A stretch of 64,000 nucleotides of DNA from Sanghuangporus weigelae (GCA_033182465.1 CP137321.1:2843329-2907328); one strand, 5' to 3'. Counted from the stretch's first letter, positions 1 through 12,399 are shown. The notes: a model not told the origin generated them from the letters alone. A program made the numbers and translations.

Positions 1-143
1 CAATCAATTCGGAAGTAGCGATTTTGCTGTAACGAAACCTATCGCCACGTCAAGTCGGCTCTGATCAGCTTGTTTTTCGCATGTCGACCGTATCGCTAGT
101 TGTCCTGCCTTGGTAACTTTCGATGACAGTTATTATATCTAGG

Positions 144-1613
144 TCATACGAAAACAACATCCGGAGAAGCGAAAGAAAGTATCAAGAGATTCGTCTCGCA
201 TTCTACAATCTTAAGTCCTTCCAATACGTGTCTCATAACAACGGGATGTTGTCTTGCTCGTTGGACATTGTCATGATCAAGGCGAATTTCGGAGAGAGTG
301 CTGACCGATCTCGTTTTCGGTTGGGCTGAGAAATTGCTGTCAATGTTTCTTGAAGATATGACGGATGCGAGGAGATCTGTCGACCAGGAGCAGTTAACGA
401 GATCAAGGACGTTCAGTAGCGGGCACAGAGGAGTAAATTCAGGCACATCCTGTTCTACAGACCCAGGCGTAGCAACCAAAGCCTTCAGGAGCATATCTGT
501 GTTACTACGAGTGCCAACGCTCAACTTCTTCAAGTTGGGAAGTAGTTGCAAGCATTGCACAGTATCTTCCATCGTCATGGGGATTCCCAAGATGTTCAGC
601 GTTCCCAAAGAGGGTTCTGAACGCCGCAATAAATCCAAAAGATGTGTCCAGCGCGTCCAAGACTCGATCATGTCGTACATATTAATAATAAGGCTATCCA
701 ATGCAGGCGTGTCAAGGACATCCAGTAACCCTCCCACATCAACCTCGCTCGAGAAGTTGTGAACCTCGAGATATTTCAAACGCTGAAGACAATGAGGATT
801 GTGGAAAGGAAGGCGCTGAAACTCGTCAGCAAGCGCATCCACATTGCTGCAGAAGAGGCGAACGATAAGCTCCTCGAGAGCTGGACAGATGTTGATCCAG
901 TGTAGGCAGTCTTCAACGGATGAGCAAAACCGTAGTTCGAGGCGTGTCATATTCTGCATCACGTCGGATTCCGAGACCGGAGATATCATTGGAGTCCGAA
1001 GGCAGATGGACTGCAGAGACGGACAAAGCGAAAAATCGATGACATACACATCCCCGAAGAACCCTAGATACTTCGTCGAGAAAGAAAGATTCTTCAGCCA
1101 CGGTGATCCTTGAGTGACGATTGCAAGGAATATCTGATCCAGCACGGAGATATCGAGGGCATGGATCTCAAATGTTGACCAGCGTTCTACGCATTCCAAT
1201 GCGGTGCTAAGGAGTTTCTGCATACTCAGCTGGTATTTTTGATGTTTCTCTTGGTTGAAGAGTACAGGTCGCAGTTCATCGTCAATCTCGTAATTGAACC
1301 TCAAGGTTATTGGGAGGTAACCCGAACGTACTATCCAAAGCTCCAGGAGACGCACATCTTCTTCTGGTATGCTGCTGTTGTGCCCAATTGCCAGCTCCAT
1401 CCACAGAGTCGGGAGTGAAAGACAAAGGTTTCTCCATGATTTGCAGACCCAGGTAAGTGTCAGCGGAGCAAGGCGCTGCAGCGGCGCCTCCAAACGCTCT
1501 GGACCCGACGGTAGACAGTGTTCGAATATCCCTGCTACCACTTCTGTAGGCAAGATCCTACAAGGACTGATCGTGAGCTGTTCATCCCATGCAGGTATCG
1601 ATGATCGAGACAT
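144..1613 (-). CDS. F-box-like / LRR-type protein
   Basis: Single-exon gene for 489 aa, starting at the ATG whose complement is 1611-1613. Residues about 19-75 (ILPTEVVAGIFEHCLP, then LTWVCKSWRNLCLSLPTLW) match the F-box-like pattern of agaricomycete proteins, in which a Leu-Pro core is followed by a C-x-x-W-R-x-L segment and a closing P-x-L-W. The remaining 400 residues contain recurring L-x-x-L-x-L stretches resembling degenerate leucine-rich repeats (for example LRLRT- and LELRF-like segments around residues 200-230). By family knowledge such proteins recruit substrates to SCF ubiquitin ligases through Skp1; the substrate is unknown. These genes are very numerous in mushrooms and often single-exon. 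The frame is open with no sign of decay. The next gene, on the same strand, ends 366 bp upstream. Confidence 0.8.
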   Translation of the reverse strand: MSRSSIPAWDEQLTISPCRILPTEVVAGIFEHCLPSGPERLEAPLQRLAPLTLTWVCKSWRNLCLSLPTLWMELAIGHNSSIPEEDVRLLELWIVRSGYLPITLRFNYEIDDELRPVLFNQEKHQKYQLSMQKLLSTALECVERWSTFEIHALDISVLDQIFLAIVTQGSPWLKNLSFSTKYLGFFGDVYVIDFSLCPSLQSICLRTPMISPVSESDVMQNMTRLELRFCSSVEDCLHWINICPALEELIVRLFCSNVDALADEFQRLPFHNPHCLQRLKYLEVHNFSSEVDVGGLLDVLDTPALDSLIINMYDMIESWTRWTHLLDLLRRSEPSLGTLNILGIPMTMEDTVQCLQLLPNLKKLSVGTRSNTDMLLKALVATPGSVEQDVPEFTPLCPLLNVLDLVNCSWSTDLLASVISSRNIDSNFSAQPKTRSVSTLSEIRLDHDNVQRARQHPVVMRHVLEGLKIVECETNLLILSFASPDVVFV

Positions 1614-1978
1614 ATCGCATAGGTATCACCCCACGGTACGTGGACGCCGAGGGCATGGAGTTACGTATCTCGGCGGCAGGACATGGGAGAGATAGGTTTG
1701 CGGGAACAAACTATAGAAGGCAAAGTGCATCTTTGTATTCCGCCGTTCCCAACGCGTGCACACGACGAACAGTAAGATGCAAAGCAATGATGATGCCAGA
1801 AGTCAGTGCACTGTACAGTCTTCCCCAAACTGAAAGCGTGTCATTTGTATGCTGGCCGAAGAAAAATAGGAAGTGAAATTCGATCGAGGACAAAACAGTA
1901 TCTATTTGACAACTGGAATTTGAGAGACCAGAAAACAAGCAAATCTTATGTTCGCAGGTTCGAGAGTCTCGTATACGC
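1614..1978. other. Intergenic, F-box promoter side
   Basis: Non-coding 365 bp between the F-box start and the GH3 stop. It must hold the F-box promoter and GH3 3' end. I see no convincing TATA box or repeat. Confidence 0.5.
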
Positions 1979-4900
1979 TCATCGGACGGTCAATGTCGCG
2001 TTGGCATATGTTGTGTCGCTAGTGCCAACCCGAACACTGAACGTACCAGGCTCCACAACGAAATTATTGTCGAGGGTCCAGACCGCAAGTTGCTTAGACT
2101 TAATCTCAATGGAAACATCTTTCGAAGTCCCGGCGCTGTAGTCACGAGATGTCAATCAAACTCAATCAGGGAACATTATGCGATCTCAAACATACGGTAG
2201 ATCCACTTTTGCAAATCCGGCCAGGAATTGATTTGGAGTAACCACCGAGGCGACATTATCGGTGAGGTATACTTGGACCACCTCTTTCCCATCTACAGGA
2301 CCAGAGTTTCGCACGTTGACGGTCACATTGAAGTCATCTGAGGCACCGATGGTTGAAGACGAGAGTCTGAGGTTCGAGCTGAGCAACAAACTGTAAGATG
2401 ACTGAATCCAAATTACAACAGAAATACTGACTAGGTGAAGTTCGTGTAACTCAGGCCGTGACCAAAGTTCCAAAGAGGAACAGGAGAGTCCAAGACATAC
2501 TGACAAGTTCTCAATTGATCCCTTTATCTCACTGATCGAAGATAATTACCTGATGCCCAAAGTGAAGAGATCCGTCATCGGAGATAAAGCCGGGGTCTAG
2601 CGGGCGTCCTCCCTTCAAGTAGTTATAGAATGAAGGCGTCGTCGCCACGGAGCGTGGGAAAGAGACAGGGAGCTTCCCTGCACAAAACTTGTCAGACCTA
2701 CCCAATTGGATTACTAGTGAACTGCAAACCAGATGGATTAACGTCTCCAAAGAGGACCTCGGCAATAGCAGTGCCGCCCTGATCGATTGACGTCTTAGTG
2801 CACATTCGAGTGGGTAAAGCCTAGGACTCACAAGCTCGCCGGGATAGAACTGCTGAACGACAGCTCCAGCGTGCTCCTGGATCCATGGTTCCGTTACTGG
2901 CTTGCCGCTAACAAACACGACGACACTCTTCTTGCCTTGTTGCTCCATAGTGGAAACGACCTGTTGCACGAGCTGACGCTGAGCACCGACGAGACCAAGG
3001 TCACTCAAATCAACGTGCTCTCCCGTAGTTGCATTCGTTCCTGGAGTCCACAGCAAGGTCTGGTCGAGACTCCAAGTTCCGACGAATATCACTGCTGCAT
3101 CTGCGTTTGATGCGATCTCGATAGCCTCAGTTATCCCTGACGTGTCCGATGACCATAGCTCGCAACCTTGCGCAAATGAAACTTGGACTGGGGAAGACTT
3201 GTTCTCAAGGAAAGCTTTGATACCATCCAGGGGCGAGATACCGTTATTGGAAGCGTTGAAGAATACATAGTCACCAAACTAGGATGTGTAAGCTTTCAGC
3301 ATAGGATGCACGCATAAATATAGTGCATGTGGCTCACAGACACGCGGTTGCCTTGGGGTCCGATGATGGCAATCTTCGATGTGTCACTCGAAGTCAAAGG
3401 AAGTGTATTGTCTCTATTCTCAAGCAAGACAATTGTTTCACGTTCCATCTGATGCAATATGTCGCGAGTCGCCTGCGTTCGTAACGTCTGATTGTAATCA
3501 GGGTACGGGTAAGGATCTATAAGTGGCATTGAGTTGAAACTTGTTAGGTTTCGACAGAGGGCCCACTTTCAAACAGACCAAGCGAGAACTTTGTGCGCAA
3601 CATGGTCATAACGACTGCATCGATGTCAGATTCTTTGACTGTTCCAGCTGCGACCTGCTCTGTTTTCATCCCATTTACTGTTAAAATAGTAACAAGGGTC
3701 AAAAAGAGCGGTGATGCGTACCGGGTAAAGTGAGATAAGTGTACGATCCACCTCCCATCTCCCCTTGGACACCGTTCACTAACGCCTCACGCGCAGCACA
3801 TTCTCGCGAGTCGCATGTTTCGTGTTGTGTGATGAGCAAGTCCACACCTCCTGCGTCCGAAGTCACCCAGTAGGGAAACTTCCATTCACCACGGAGCTGT
3901 CAGAACACACTCAGAAAGGCAGATTCTACAACGAAGAGAAACTTTATACTGCTGACAATGTCTTTCAAGAGATCTACCGGTCATAATCAGCCAAGAGACA
4001 AGTATTCATAGAAACGAACACCGACGAGAGTTTGAGACAGCTGGAACACCGTCATAATTCGAATACGCAGTCATTAAGCTTAATGCACCTGCATCGATGC
4101 ACGCCTTCTGGAACGCTGGAAGGTAGATCGTACGCAATGCGCGCTCACCGCCTTCGACCGGTGCTGTGTTCCTGTTCCGCAGAACAGTCGGTGAAAAAAT
4201 GCAGCTTTGGCCATCGAGCGAAATACTTACAAACCGCCGTGTGGTGTCCCGAATGCTGCGAAGTGTTTGCAGGTCGCGGCCATACGGGCGATTGCAGTAT
4301 CACTTGCATTTCGTCTGCGTCCGGTCTGAAGGCCTTTGACATATGCCGTGCCCATTACTCCTGCCCTATAAAGGTAAATTAATCAGTCAACGCATTGTGC
4401 GTAGTAAGAGCATGATAGTAAGCTGAATCGAACCCACAGGAATGGATCTTCACCGAAGTTCTCTTCAACACGCCCCCAACGTAACTCACGACTGATATCG
4501 AGGACAGGAGCAAAGATGTGAGAAATGCCTAGACCTTCTGCTTCGTCGGCTATCGATGAGGCAACCCGAGAAAGTAGATCCGGATTGAATGAAGCTGCGA
4601 GTCCCAGGGGAGACGGGAATGTAGTCCCATTATTTGTAAAACCATGAAGACCTGCGATAAAGTGAAGCTGTCTTGGCTGCTTGTCTTTACACGGAATAAT
4701 TCCTGAAGTTCATACCTTCACTCTGAACAAGAGCAGGAATTCCCAATGTCGTATTCTCCATTAAATACCGCTGGCCAACTTCAACACCGAAGACGAATTT
4801 TTCCCATGGAGTGAGATACCCGCCCCAAATACTTCCTCCTTTCAACTTCATCATTTCAGCCAGTCCCGAAGCATTATACGTTAAAGTGTCATCCAAAGGG

Positions 4901-5272
4901 TCTGAGAAGTCCATCCAACCATTCATGTCGCCTTGGATTCTGATCGAATTCTACTGTTAGATTTCTGTCTGAATGCGAATGGAAATCGGCTTACATTTGC
5001 GAAACCTTTTCCTCAACCGTCATGCGAGCCAGCAAATCGCTCACTCGCTCTTCAATATTCGCTGTGGGATCTTTGTACACTGGTATTGATCCATCCTTGT
5101 TTTCTGCCCTTGCATGAAGATGAAAAGGTAGATCTCTAGCGGCGAGTGAACCCAGCTCTGGAAGAGCATACGACGGTAGAGAGGAACTCTGCAAGATTGA
5201 GAAGACTGCAAGAGTCGATGTGAGCCTGCAGACCACTCGAGCCATAGTTTCAAGCGCTAGTGGGGTGCTCAT
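1979..5272 (-). CDS. Secreted GH3 beta-glucosidase/xylosidase-type
   Basis: Multi-exon glycoside hydrolase family 3 enzyme, roughly 780 aa, probably secreted and cleaving beta-linked glucose or xylose from plant-wall oligosaccharides. The start is either ATG 5272 or ATG 5245; both give a hydrophobic signal peptide (VVCRLTSTLAVFSIL). In order: ERVSDLLARMTVEEKVSQM, a classic GH3 N-terminal helix; LGIPALVQSEG (about 4700-4750); the RWGRVEENFGEDP segment around 4460; KHFAAFG near 4250; WVTSDAGG at about 3855-3880, whose Asp is the expected nucleophile; a second alpha/beta domain with LLENRDNTLPL and IAIIGPQGNRV; WNFGHGLSYTNF near 2465; and a C-terminal fibronectin-III-like domain ending at 1979. 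I spliced each junction checked (CAG or TAG acceptors, GTATG/GTAAT donors) and the frame stays open, so it looks functional. Substrate specificity cannot be read from sequence. Confidence 0.88.
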
Positions 5273-6036
5273 AACAAGCAACCTTTTAACTACGTCGGAG
5301 CAGGTGGGTTCGCTGTCATAACTCCGTTGAATTTGAGCGTAATAACTTCGTCGGGACTCCTTTCCGCCATGTGGAACTTCCAAAGCGAGCGAGCCGCATG
5401 ATCTTCCTCTTCAAAAGAATTGACAGTATCTGTTCGTTTTTTCTTCTGGACGGCTCGGTATAAGAGCAGAATGGGTGATAGAAGGAAAAGAAGATCGAAT
5501 AGCCGGACCGTGTTCAGGCATTATATCCACGTGCTTCAAGCAGATCTGCCGAGAAAATCGCGCGGTGTGTTTTCATTATGTAACACGAACATTCGTCTTT
5601 CACCGACGGCTTCAGTGTTGTCTATTTGAACTCTTGAGGGTTTTGCAGTGCTTAATATCAGCGTTTGTGACAGGCGACGTAAAATCAATTTATCACTGGC
5701 AGTGCCTGGTCAAAACGTAGCAAAGACTGTTCATCGACTTGTCGAGATGTGACGCTCTTTCGAGGGTAGTCGTACCGGCATAAGGTATTTGGGTGATCCA
5801 TGCGGTCGACATTCACACTTCGACACTGAGTGTGAAGAAGGTTGAGACTTCAAATAAATATGTATTCGAGAAAATATCTGAGAAATGTCCAAATTTGCAA
5901 TGCAATGCAACAGGAACACACGTGACTGACGCGGTCGTCACGTCGCGTCTACTGCTTGCCAGTGAAACATTGAAGAACTTGACCTTTGCCCCCGCCCCCC
6001 CCACGTCCTCCAGCTCTTGGACTTGATGTCGCTCTG
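5273..6036. promoter_or_regulatory. Divergent promoter region
   Basis: 764 bp separating the divergently transcribed GH3 gene (-) and the Zn2Cys6 gene (+). It must contain both promoters. I see no strong TATA box and no open frame worth calling. Confidence 0.4.
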
Positions 6037-7198
6037 ATGTCCCAAAGTACGAAGACGATATCATCACCTCCAAAGAATACTGCTTCGCTTTATCTGGAGG
6101 CGCTTACACATGCTGAGAAGCTGGTCGAAGCTCAACCATCACAAGAGGACAAGTCGTCGTGGAGGAAGTGGGCAAGGCAATTGATCAACTACGAGGTTCG
6201 TGTTTTTCTTTTTCGACAAATTCTATCCTAAATGTCACGGTACAGAACAAAACGCTCACTCCGCGTGAAAGACGTGCTCCGCGACTTACAAAGTACTCTG
6301 AGGGTGCTGGCGAACGTTTCTTGGCAGTTATGGGGGTCATCGATGCTACAGAGAAGAGGCTCAAAAGCGGTGACGGTGGACCATCGAGCAGCGGAGAATC
6401 GGAGCCGGAAGAGACTTCAACAACGCGCCGTTCGGCAAGACGCTTGGCTGATCAGAGCACAATCTCTGACCTCACATCCGAGAAAAAGGTGCTTCAATTC
6501 TTCTTTTGGCCCTAAAATACGACGCTGAATTTGTCAAGCAGGCCAATGACAGTCAAAGAGCGAGTATCTCTACACCCAACCTTACTGATGCTTTAAAGAC
6601 AATCAATTACGAGACCCCTTGTTCTCGCTGCGCTCGGGCTGGCATCGCTTGTGCAGGAAAGGAAGGACGCGCATGTTTCACCTGCCGTGCCCACCGCCAA
6701 GGGTGCGATTTGTCTTCTCGTGCCGTTCGTGAAAAGACACGTGCTGAGGGCTCGGACAAGGATGCTGAAGAATTTACTGCTGCAGGCAGACGCTCAGCAA
6801 TGGAGAAAGGCAAAGGCAAGAAGGAGGCTGCGAAGGAGGGAGAAAGAGAACCCATCGAATCAGAAGTCACATCCGACGCGCGTGCGGTAAGGCCACGCCG
6901 GGCCGCAACATTTGTCAGTAACGCTCGGATTGGTTCACCAAAATTGATCGCAGAGAGTCGTGCTGGTTCTTCAGCCTCAGCACAGCGCAAGCGACGTGCA
7001 ATGGATGCGGATCTTTCCATGGCTGATTCTCTTCCTCCTGGACCTAGCCCGTCGAAGAGAGCAAGACCGACCCCCACCGTTCAGCACGAGGAGCATCGAA
7101 TTCTCAATGAGCCAGATCTGAATCACGAAGAAGTCCGTGATGCCCTACTGTTATGTGAAGCGGCGTTTCGACAGCTGCGAAAGGCACTCCGCCTTTAG
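6037..7198 (+). CDS. Zn2Cys6-like cluster protein
   Basis: Three exons (6037-6195, 6246-6488, 6542-7198; both introns about 50 bp, phase 0) encode 352 aa. In the middle of the protein lies C-x2-C-x6-C-x7-C-x2-C-x6-C (CSRCARAGIAC followed by CFTCRAHRQGC, about 6618-6711), which fits the fungal Zn2Cys6 consensus. Unlike typical Gal4-type factors, the cluster is central rather than N-terminal and I see no fungal transcription-factor middle homology region. Flanks are charged and low in complexity (Ser/Glu/Arg-rich before, Lys/Arg/Ala-rich with basic RKRRA and SKRARP patches after), suggesting nuclear localisation. The C-terminus (ALLLCEAAFRQLRKALRL) is a probable amphipathic helix. Proteins of this layout are common in agaricomycetes and mostly uncharacterised. 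DNA binding is inferred. It is divergent from the GH3 gene. Confidence 0.7.
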
Positions 7199-8625
7199 GT
7201 TGATACTTCGAGTCTCGGTTTGGTGGAAAGTAACTTTTTGCATGCGTTGTCGCTATGGTTATCTTTATGAAGGACTCCGTTTGTTTTCATGAACACGCGA
7301 GTGTTGACATTTCTTTGCTTTATAATGTCAGTTACTAGATGTTGATTACCTGTGGCTATAGGACTATCATTCAACTTAGATAGAACATACAGTTTTGTTT
7401 ATGCAGTCATATAGTCCGCTCGAAATCAGTAGTTTCCACTCGCCGGGTGTACATCTCTTCCGTGATGTTATCTTACACAAGTAACGTCCGCCATGCCAAG
7501 CAATTCAGTGAGCGCCTTGAATTGCCAGTCTGAAGTGATATAGTACTGACTAAATGCAGGTCGTGTTGATGCGGAGTAACATCTTTTCATTATTTGACGA
7601 TGCTGATGTTTCACAACACAACGAGACGCGCCGATGCTCCGTTTTACGCAGGCATTGTTAAACTGTACATTACGGCCTGGCCAATGGCAGCGCTCGGGCG
7701 TGTGCGGAGTATGTATAATCTTCATGCCGTTTCCACCGGATGCTGTTGCAAGAAACGCATAACGAACGTGGGGCGTGGGGCTGCAATCTGCTGTAATATC
7801 GCTGTTCGTACTCAAGGGAAGAGAATGCATTGGTAAGGTAAGCCCCTTTTCATAAACGTGATGTTCAGTCTCTTACTGACTGAATCATGCCGACGGTATT
7901 GACCATGATGCAAACATTATTAGCAAGGCAAGAGCTAACTTTAGCATAAGGCTGTGCAATTGCCCCTTCTTACCGATCTCCCGATTCTCCGTGATTGAAG
8001 CGGATTTCAGGTCGGGGATTTACTGAGACACTTTTCCAGATTGCGCGGTTTGGCGTGTATTCGGAACAGCTTGTTGCTCAGAAGTCAATCCACAGCTCTA
8101 TCGACGATGTCATGGATAATGAGTTAGTCGAGCTCCGCGCGTCTAATAAGGGCCGACTCGGGCTTCCTTTACGCTGCTTCCATGTCCTTGGAAGCGTCTA
8201 TCTGGTGGACGTTATGCGGAGACATATTCTAGGCCCCCTTTTCTTTCCATAGAATTGGCCATACGTTACGGGCCATTGCTCTCGAGATTCTTCGCATTCT
8301 CACAGAACATCAATCTCTAACTCGGGCTGCGTTATTTAGACGCGAGATTCCCACTGTCCCTATCTACTGTCTAGCGTTTGGAGCCGTGACCGGAGTGCAA
8401 CGGATCTCGGTCTACATTGAAAGAAGTCCTCCTGTCCCCGCGCGCCGACGCCCATAGGCAAGCGACAAATTCTGACTTCGGTTTCTGTTTCAGGGAGCAC
8501 CGAAACTACCAACATGGCCACATTAGGTACTTCTCATTGGAGTATATAGCGGCACGGGTGAAGCATCAGTCTTTCACAAAACGCACCTAAATCTCCTCGT
8601 TGTTCTACTACTCTCTCCAGATTTC
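7199..8625. other. Intergenic, no gene seen
   Basis: About 1.4 kb between the Zn2Cys6 protein and the glycosyltransferase. Only short unconvincing frames are present on either strand. The last 200 bp should hold the glycosyltransferase promoter; a weak TATA-like AGTATATAG lies near 8540. Confidence 0.5.
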
Positions 8626-10738
8626 ATGACTGTTTCGATGCAATTCTCAGAAGGCCACATCGTTGCCTTGGCACTCCCGCTTTGGGGTATGATCATTTGA
8701 TCGTTTATTCACCATTCATTCGAGTACTAAGTGTGATTCTGATCCAGGTCACACCAAGCCTTTGTGTGCGCTCATCGCAAAGATCTTGCAGCTCCGTCGT
8801 GCCCATGCTACCCTCTTCACGGACGTTACCCTTCGAGACAAGGTCCTTAATGAGGTGGCAAGACAATTTGCTACGGACGACGACGACGACACGAAGCACT
8901 TCATTAGGTGCGGTCTACGTGGTTTAATGAGAATTCGTTTTCCCCAAACAACCTAACTTTGGCATAGAGTCGTCGCGTTGACGCCACCACCGGGGCCATT
9001 CCAGTTTGATTCTTACAAGGCTGCGTTTGTAGAAGCATACAAAACATTATGGGATAGAAAACCTATCGCTATCGCCCCAGATAGTGATATTTCATACGAA
9101 GCGATTTCGGCTCCCCAACTTGCAGTTGTGGACGTAAGTTCTGATTTTCAACACCAGCTTATCTCTGACTTAGCCTCGAAACAGTTCTTCTGCTATGAGG
9201 CTTTGAAAGGGATCCGCTCAGTCAGTGGCACTCGTGTGCCCGTATACGCCTGGCAGTCAGGCGCAGCCACGGCCGTCTTGCATCTTTTCGGCCCTGAAGA
9301 CCTCGGCGGTAGAGGAGATCTAGCAGAAAAGATCAGTCAAATCACCACAGAAGATTCAGAAACCAGGGATAAAGAGATTGAGATGGTGCGTCTCCCTTTC
9401 ATAATCTAAATCTGTCAAGACCTTATGGTCTCCTCGAAATAGGCGTATCGCAGATTTGATGGCAAACTTATCGAGCTGCCTGGCCTTCCACCGATGTATG
9501 ACTACGAACACGCACCACAAATTGTTGGTTGCTCCATTGTGATGCTTTCTGCTTGTCCCTTATTCATGTCCTCCCACAGGCAGCTATTCCAATCAACCAA
9601 GCCCAAGTCGCGGCCTTTGTTGCGTATTCCAATAGGTATGCGTTTCGTCATTTACTGATGCAATTCCACAGCTGATCCCATAAAGATTTTTTTCGGAATG
9701 CGACGGTGTCATACATTCTACAAGCAGAGCATTCGAGGGAGAGGCACTCAAGAAATGGCAAGAATGGTACGGGACAAAGCCTACCATTGCGGTCGGACCT
9801 CTTTCCCCGCCTGCCAGCGCGGAAGATATAGAAAGGGAGAGAGCGGTGTCTCCTGTAGGAGAAGAGGTTGAAATCTTCCTCAACAATGCGCTTGACAAAT
9901 TTGGGCCGAATTCAACCGTCTATGTATGTTTCTGCTGTTTCTCTTTTCGATGTCTTCTGACACTTTTATTTCCCGTAGATTTCATTTGGCACTGTTTGGT
10001 GGTCATCGGAACCCGAGAAGATTTGGACCTTCATTGATGTACTTCTTGAGCAAGGCATTCCTTTCGTACGTGAGAATATTTGCGCTTATGGCATGAGACT
10101 TGACCGATGATCACATTTAATCAGCTTCTCAGTCATGCTTCTCCAGTCGCCACCATACCTGACGAAATATCCACCAAGGTGAAGGTTTCGGGCCTCGGGT
10201 ACGTTTCAAAATGGCTGCCGCAGCAGGTAATTCTACGCCATAAGGTGCGTCGATACTAAAGATTGTGCGTTATTATTTTCTTAAAGAGAGCCAGGCCTGC
10301 GGATGGTTTGTTTCCCATTGTGGTCATAACTCGGTGATGGAATCGCTGACTTCCGGAGTCCCTCTGTGAGCATCAAGTACTTTAAAGTAATTCCTTGCTC
10401 ACATTTCGTGTCCTTCCAGGATCTGTTGGCCATATGACGCGGACCAGCCTGCGAACGCAGCCAATATCGCATCCGTTCACGGAGCAGGCTACGAGCTGTT
10501 TGAGGTACGGAACGGTGACGGCTTGCGACCGGTCCATCGTCTCGGAGACAAGGCCCCTGCATGCAGTCTGGAAGCGGTTCGGCAGGAGACTGTTGATGTA
10601 TTCACGAAGGCACGGGGCAAGGATGGAGAAGCCAAAAGAGCGAAGGCGCAATGGTTCGGCGAGCACTTCGCAAAAACCTGGGAAGAAGGTGGGGAGGGCT
10701 GGATCGAGCTAGAGAAAATTGTCGCAGGACTTGAGTAA
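8626..10738 (+). CDS. UDP-glycosyltransferase, GT1 family
   Basis: Ten exons (8626-8686, 8748-8907, 8968-9385, 9443-9523, 9580-9635, 9728-9923, 9979-10065, 10125-10244, 10295-10365, 10420-10738) give an uninterrupted 522-aa protein. The N-terminus has the GT1 acceptor-domain signature ALPLWGHTKPLCALIAKIL. The C-terminal half carries ISFGTVWW and the donor-binding PSPG-like box: WLPQQVILRHK, then CGWFVSHCGHNSVMESL, then GVPLICWPYDADQ. The conserved H-x-G-x-x-S-x-x-E and D-Q, expected to contact the UDP-sugar, are present. By family knowledge it transfers a sugar from UDP-sugar to a lipophilic small molecule such as a sterol, phenolic or xenobiotic; the acceptor is unknown. No signal peptide or membrane anchor is evident, so it is probably cytosolic. 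All splice sites are canonical. It converges on the gene at 11041. Confidence 0.9.
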
Positions 10739-11040
10739 CAGCTTTATATTGATTGGTTGATGTTTTATTCTGCGCTCTTATTACTGTACGAATTTGCTAT
10801 AGAGAATTGCCAATCTAGAATTGTTGCCAAGAATAGCAGCACACCTGCAATCTACATATAATCATATACACGCTGTAACGATCTTATTGTCTCATGATCA
10901 GACTGAAACGTTTTTTACTGCATTTCTGCAGTGTTATACTTTCTTTTATTTTTCGCATACGCACTACCTATTAGCCATTGCCCGATTTTCTACTTTCAAG
11001 AACAAAGGAAGCAGATGTTAATGCGGCACTCATCAAGTGC
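10739..11040. other. Convergent intergenic spacer
   Basis: About 300 bp of AT-rich sequence between two convergent stop codons; expected to contain both 3' UTRs. Nothing else seen. Confidence 0.5.
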
Positions 11041-12399
11041 TCAGTCCTGAATCGACTTTTCTTCTTCTACACTCCTTGCTAGAATAGTCGGAGAAATGCG
11101 TTCATCGTCCTCAACTCCTTCCCAATCATCTTCTCTTCCTGTCGCTCGACCACTCTGATCGGTAGTCTCATAGCCACTGGGAACCTCATTAGGGAGTTCC
11201 ATCTCAGTTTGGTCCTCCTCGCGATCTTCTATGGAGGAGTCTGATGCCGAATCTGACTCCGACTCTAGCTCGGGTGGGGCACGCCATTCCCATCTATGCC
11301 TCTGGGCGGGGCCGCGATGTCTGCGACCACGGAAGGCACCTCCTCGACGACGACCGCGATGATGATGGCCCGACAGTGGATGCGGCGGGTCGTATGAATA
11401 TTGGTCCCGATGATCCCAGAACTGACAGGAACATGACTGCCCAAACGGCGACGTATTGAAGGCCGGTTGGTGAGGACCGTCATAACACGTACATGCAGTA
11501 AAAGCAAGATGTGGAGGATGATGGAAGGGACCACGATGCGGCGATGATGGTGGCCAAGTAGGCCACGTGAAGTAGCATCCAGGATGCTGACACGATCCAG
11601 GAAACTCAAGACCGAGCGGAGGCGCAGGTGGGAATCGAGGATGATCGGGAGGCGGGGGTGGACCACCGGGACCAGTAGGCCCATGAATCGGTCTCGGAAG
11701 CGGTCTCCTGTGACGACAATGTCTACCCCTTGAACCATGGGGATGTGGTGGGTCACCTGGAATTGGCACATCGCCAGGAGGATTAGGCCCATGACTTGGA
11801 GGTGGAGGCGGTGGAGACGTTGGGTCCAATTCTCGTTCGCGAGGCTTCCCATGATCATCGTGTCCGCTCATTGATCCTCCATGCAAACCAGAACGAGATT
11901 CATCATGGCGTTCATGGGCAGAGGGAGTTAGCGGCGGTGGTATACCGCTTCTCACCGCACCGTCATCCTCCTGGTGATCACCGGACATGTCTGCAGCCTC
12001 GTCGCGCATTGTGAAGCCCGGAGGAGGTGGAGATGGATGAGAGAAATGGGGTCCACGGTGAGGACCTGGACCATGATGAGGATGGGGGTGGTGAGGACTG
12101 GGATGATGCGGTATGAATGTGCCATGGAAGAATGGAGGTGGAAATGGCAGCTGGTGCACGCCTGGCGGTGGGCGGGTATGGAACGGATGTGGAGGAGGTA
12201 CTGACAAACCGTATGTGAAACCGGGTCCGACAAGGGGAGGAGGCGGGAAAGGTCCTCCAAAGCTGTGTGGTGGGGGATGACTAGAAGCACAGAATTGTTC
12301 AAAGTGAGGAGGCGGGGGAGGCGGCGATGGATAGTGAAACCCGCTACCGAAAGACGGAGAGTACTGGAAAGCAGCTGGATAAAAGGACGTCGAGAACAT
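11041..12399 (-). CDS. Pro/His-rich protein with acidic tail
   Basis: Single open frame. I choose ATG 12399 (MFSTSFY, 452 aa) over the in-frame ATG 17 codons upstream because the paralogue at 14038 begins MLATSIY and because a TTTAAA box lies about 50 bp upstream of 12399. Residues 1-320 are extremely rich in Pro, His, Gly and Phe, with poly-Pro runs and HHPHPHH clusters. Then comes an Arg/Gly patch (HHRGRRRGGAFRGRRHRG) and a Ser/Asp/Glu-rich tail (ESESDSASDSSIEDREEDQ). No enzyme fold or signal peptide is visible. The composition suggests an intrinsically disordered, possibly RNA-binding or phase-separating protein; that is inference. The frame covers 1.36 kb without stops in GC-rich sequence, so chance is a minor worry, but the match to the neighbouring paralogue supports it. 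Confidence 0.65.
   Translation of the reverse strand: MFSTSFYPAAFQYSPSFGSGFHYPSPPPPPPHFEQFCASSHPPPHSFGGPFPPPPLVGPGFTYGLSVPPPHPFHTRPPPGVHQLPFPPPFFHGTFIPHHPSPHHPHPHHGPGPHRGPHFSHPSPPPPGFTMRDEAADMSGDHQEDDGAVRSGIPPPLTPSAHERHDESRSGLHGGSMSGHDDHGKPRERELDPTSPPPPPPSHGPNPPGDVPIPGDPPHPHGSRGRHCRHRRPLPRPIHGPTGPGGPPPPPDHPRFPPAPPLGLEFPGSCQHPGCYFTWPTWPPSSPHRGPFHHPPHLAFTACTCYDGPHQPAFNTSPFGQSCSCQFWDHRDQYSYDPPHPLSGHHHRGRRRGGAFRGRRHRGPAQRHRWEWRAPPELESESDSASDSSIEDREEDQTEMELPNEVPSGYETTDQSGRATGREDDWEGVEDDERISPTILARSVEEEKSIQD

Noticed and set aside
4425-4445. tRNA B-box-like GGTTCGATTC on the minus strand
   Set aside because: It lies in a GH3 intron, with no A box and no foldable cloverleaf.
9134-9173. Possible intron (GTAAGT...TTAG) in the glycosyltransferase
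   Set aside because: Removing 40 nt shifts the frame into a stop; reading straight through keeps an open frame with sensible protein.
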